A stretch of 6,412 nucleotides of DNA, taken from the NCBI GenBank assembly GCA_937988795.1, contig CALKHY010000028.1, forward strand, positions 1 through 6,412. Direction: 5' to 3'. The notes beneath the pieces were generated by a model. That model had not been told where the DNA came from and did not search any database. It saw only the letters and a program-made list of their open reading frames with translations. Positions 4,893 through 6,412 of the stretch are shown here, in pieces; within the stretch, counting starts at the first letter, position 1; each line of letters opens with the position of its first letter. A program made the translations under genes and the position numbers. The DNA is from an uncultured Candidatus Saccharibacteria bacterium (GTDB taxonomy: Bacteria > Patescibacteriota > Saccharimonadia > Saccharimonadales > UBA4665).

Positions 4893-5292
4893 CGACCAAT
4901 CGGCTAATCAGCTCGTGCAGCGCTGCGCGTTCGCTCGGACTCAACCTGTCGCAGCCCAACACACTGGGCAGTTCATCACTGGCCAGCTCGAGGAGCTCCC
5001 GGCCTTTAGCAGTAAGGTTCAATTTTTTGGCCCGGCGATCTTCCTCGCTTTCGTGCCGTTCCACCAAACCGAGCGCTACCAGCCGGTCGATCAGCCCGGT
5101 GACATTCGATGCATCGCAGTGCAACTGGCTGGCAACCTGGCGCATGGTCATATCTCCGCGGTCGATGGCGCGCAGTACGTACAGTTGCACGTGCGTCAAT
5201 CCGTATTTTTCAGCCAGCTGCTCCGCGCCCGACTTGATGTGCTTGAGGAGTAGCATCAAATCGTCACTGATTTGCCTCGGCGACACTTGCAT
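4882..5292 (-). CDS. MarR-family transcriptional regulator
   Basis: The 136-residue protein has the MarR fold: an N-terminal dimer helix (about 5-30), then a winged helix-turn-helix with MTMRQVASQLHCDASNVTGL (48-67, recognition helix about 59-70) and a wing ESEEDRRAKKLNLTAKG (81-97) with the conserved D-R-R at 85-87, and a C-terminal dimer helix (about 118-133). Members bind DNA palindromes as dimers and let go on binding a small ligand or on cysteine oxidation. Two cysteines are present (59, inside the DNA-binding motif, and 114), so redox sensing is possible but unproven. The gene is divergent from a drug-exporter gene, and a palindrome covers that gene's -10 box, so it most likely represses the exporter. 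The start ATG at 5292 has no Shine-Dalgarno sequence. TAAAAT ends 6 nt upstream, which suggests a leaderless mRNA. Confidence 0.93.
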   Translation of the reverse strand: MQVSPRQISDDLMLLLKHIKSGAEQLAEKYGLTHVQLYVLRAIDRGDMTMRQVASQLHCDASNVTGLIDRLVALGLVERHESEEDRRAKKLNLTAKGRELLELASDELPSVLGCDRLSPSERAALHELISRLVVAD

Positions 5293-5298
5293 GCTCGC

Positions 5299-5328
5299 AT
5301 TTTACTACGTAATCTAAATAATTGACAA
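5299..5328 (-). promoter_or_regulatory. Promoter of marR, leaderless type
   Basis: On the minus strand, TTGTCA (5328-5323; five of six), an 18-nt spacer and TAAAAT (5304-5299; five of six) end 6 nt before ATG 5292, so the mRNA would begin at the start codon. The -35 box overlaps the exporter's -35 box on the other strand, so the two promoters cannot easily be occupied together. Confidence 0.6.
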
Positions 5329-5349
5329 CCTCAAGTATTTCGCTATACT
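5322..5349 (+). promoter_or_regulatory. Sigma-70 promoter of the DHA2 exporter gene
   Basis: A perfect TTGACA (5322-5327), a 16-nt spacer and TATACT (5344-5349; five of six). Transcription would start near 5356, leaving a leader of about 38 nt with a strong Shine-Dalgarno sequence (GGAGG at 5384-5388). Confidence 0.8.
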
Positions 5350-5362
5350 AGTCTGGTATTGC
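5342..5362. promoter_or_regulatory. Candidate MarR operator, imperfect 21-bp palindrome
   Basis: The half-sites GCtATACtAG (5342-5351) and CTgGTATtGC (5353-5362) pair at eight of ten positions around the centre at 5352; lower case marks mismatches. The palindrome covers the exporter -10 box and probable start site, where a bound MarR dimer would block transcription. Size and place fit MarR operators, but no binding data exist here. Confidence 0.55.
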
Positions 5363-5393
5363 CTTTAGCAAAATCTAAAAAACGGAGGACTTT

Positions 5394-6412
5394 GTGATAG
5401 AAAAAGTGAAACACAAAGGTTTGGCACTTGCTGTGCTGGCGGCAGCACAGTTTATGGTGGTGCTCGACGCCACGATTGTAAACGTTGCCCTGCCCGCCAT
5501 TCAGCGGACGCTCAACGTTACGAGTGAGGCGCAGCTGCAGTGGGTTGTGACCGCGTACGCGCTGCTCTTTGGCGGCTTCTTGCTGCTGGGCGGCCGGCTG
5601 GCCGACCTGTTCGGGCGGCGCAAATTGTTCCTGGCGGGCGTGGCACTATTTGCCATTGCCTCGCTTTTGGGCGGTTTGTCGCAAAACCTGGGCCAGATGA
5701 TCGTGTTCCGCGCTATGCAGGGTCTCGGCGGCGCATTGCTGGCTCCTGCGGCTCTGTCGCTTGTGCTGACTATCTTTAAGGAAGGGCCGGAACGCAACAA
5801 GGCACTGGGAGTGTGGAGCATGATCGCAGGCGGCGGTGGCGCAGTTGGCCTAATCCTGGGCGGCACGCTCACCCAGTACATCAACTGGCGCTGGACGTTC
5901 TTTATTAACGTGCCGATCGCCCTCTTAGTGCTGTTCCTGGCGATGCGTTTTGTGCCAAAAAGCACTCCTGCCAAGAAGCAGCGTGTTGATGTTGCCGGTG
6001 CAATTACTATCACCGGTGGCGTCATGGGTTTAGTCTATGCGTTAAGCGAAGCACCCAGCCGTGGCTGGAATGACGGCCTCGTGCTCGGCATACTCGGCCT
6101 GTCTGCAGCCCTCATCGCCGCGTTTATCATTAATGAACGCAAGGTTAAGCAGCCGCTGGTACGCCTGGACATCTTCAAGCGCCGCAACACAACCGGCGTC
6201 ATACTGCTCCAGCTATTTATGCCAGCGGCAATGTTCGGCATGTTCTTCTATCTGTCGATCTACATGCAGCAGGTCATGGGCTTTTCGCCCACCAAGACGG
6301 GCATTGCCAACCTGCCCTTCACACTCACAATTGTGACGGTTGCCGTGATACTCTCGCGCAATATTGGCAAACTGAATCCCAAAGTCATCCTGACAATCGC
6401 CCCGCTGCTGGC
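5394..6412 (+). CDS. DHA2-type MFS multidrug exporter (EmrB/QacA family), partial
   Basis: The first 339 residues are seen; the gene runs off the right edge. The family usually has about 450-520 residues and 14 membrane segments, of which about ten are visible. Motif D1 LDATIVNVALP (24-34), motif A GGRLADLFGRRK (66-77), and motif B RAMQGLGGALLAPAALSLV (106-124) with its functional Arg106 are all present. Motif C (about 146-157) reads GGGGAVGLILGG, with Leu where the consensus has Pro. WRWTFFINVP (165-174) is also typical. These proteins use the proton gradient to export drugs, dyes or lipophilic cations through the cytoplasmic membrane. The start is GTG, 5 nt after GGAGG (5384-5388). The divergent marR gene and the palindrome over the -10 box suggest induction by a toxic ligand. 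The exact substrate cannot be told. Confidence 0.93.
   Translation, partial: MIEKVKHKGLALAVLAAAQFMVVLDATIVNVALPAIQRTLNVTSEAQLQWVVTAYALLFGGFLLLGGRLADLFGRRKLFLAGVALFAIASLLGGLSQNLGQMIVFRAMQGLGGALLAPAALSLVLTIFKEGPERNKALGVWSMIAGGGGAVGLILGGTLTQYINWRWTFFINVPIALLVLFLAMRFVPKSTPAKKQRVDVAGAITITGGVMGLVYALSEAPSRGWNDGLVLGILGLSAALIAAFIINERKVKQPLVRLDIFKRRNTTGVILLQLFMPAAMFGMFFYLSIYMQQVMGFSPTKTGIANLPFTLTIVTVAVILSRNIGKLNPKVILTIAPLL

Noticed and set aside
5501..6025. Minus-strand frame of 174 residues opposite the exporter gene
   Set aside because: It is opposite a frame with all DHA2 motifs, and it is rich in Pro, Arg and Ser, as expected of an antisense shadow.

Overview
The window is gene-dense (about 96% genic), has roughly 50% GC, and uses the standard bacterial code, with TGA as a true stop. 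Small divergent gene clusters, a short ECF sigma factor with a non-zinc anti-sigma candidate, a membrane-fused spermidine-synthase-like protein, a CTP-type polyprenol/phytol kinase homologue and a short VIT1 protein suggest a small-genome bacterium. I favour a Patescibacteria/Saccharibacteria-like organism. This is an inference from gene style, not from a marker gene, and my confidence is moderate at best.

Left part (1-1414): a secreted, extremely Glu/Gln-rich protein (minus strand, cut by the window edge) is divergent from an ECF sigma factor and a translationally coupled single-pass membrane protein that is probably its anti-sigma factor. Between them lies a perfect 10-bp inverted repeat. 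On each strand it reads as TGTAAC-N16-CGTT, the layout of an ECF promoter. One symmetric element could therefore drive both the sigma operon and the secreted protein, giving a compact envelope-signalling module.

Middle part (1415-2107): a perfect 7-bp inverted repeat and an AT-rich promoter region precede a small GNAT-type acetyltransferase. It is followed by a tRNA-His(GTG) with its own promoter, an encoded G-1, an encoded CCA and a UUCG-loop terminator.

Right part (2108-6412): four minus-strand genes run marR > spermidine-synthase-like membrane protein > phytol/dolichol-kinase-family protein > VIT1-family metal transporter, with gaps of only 15-27 nt. Each lacks a convincing Shine-Dalgarno sequence and has a TANNNT hexamer 6-8 nt before its start codon, which suggests leaderless (or additional internal) transcription. 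The marR gene is divergent from a DHA2-type (EmrB/QacA-like) drug exporter cut by the right edge. The two promoters overlap at their -35 boxes, and an imperfect 21-bp palindrome covers the exporter -10 and likely start site, fitting classic MarR control of an efflux pump.

I see no CRISPR array, insertion sequence, phage gene or attachment site.
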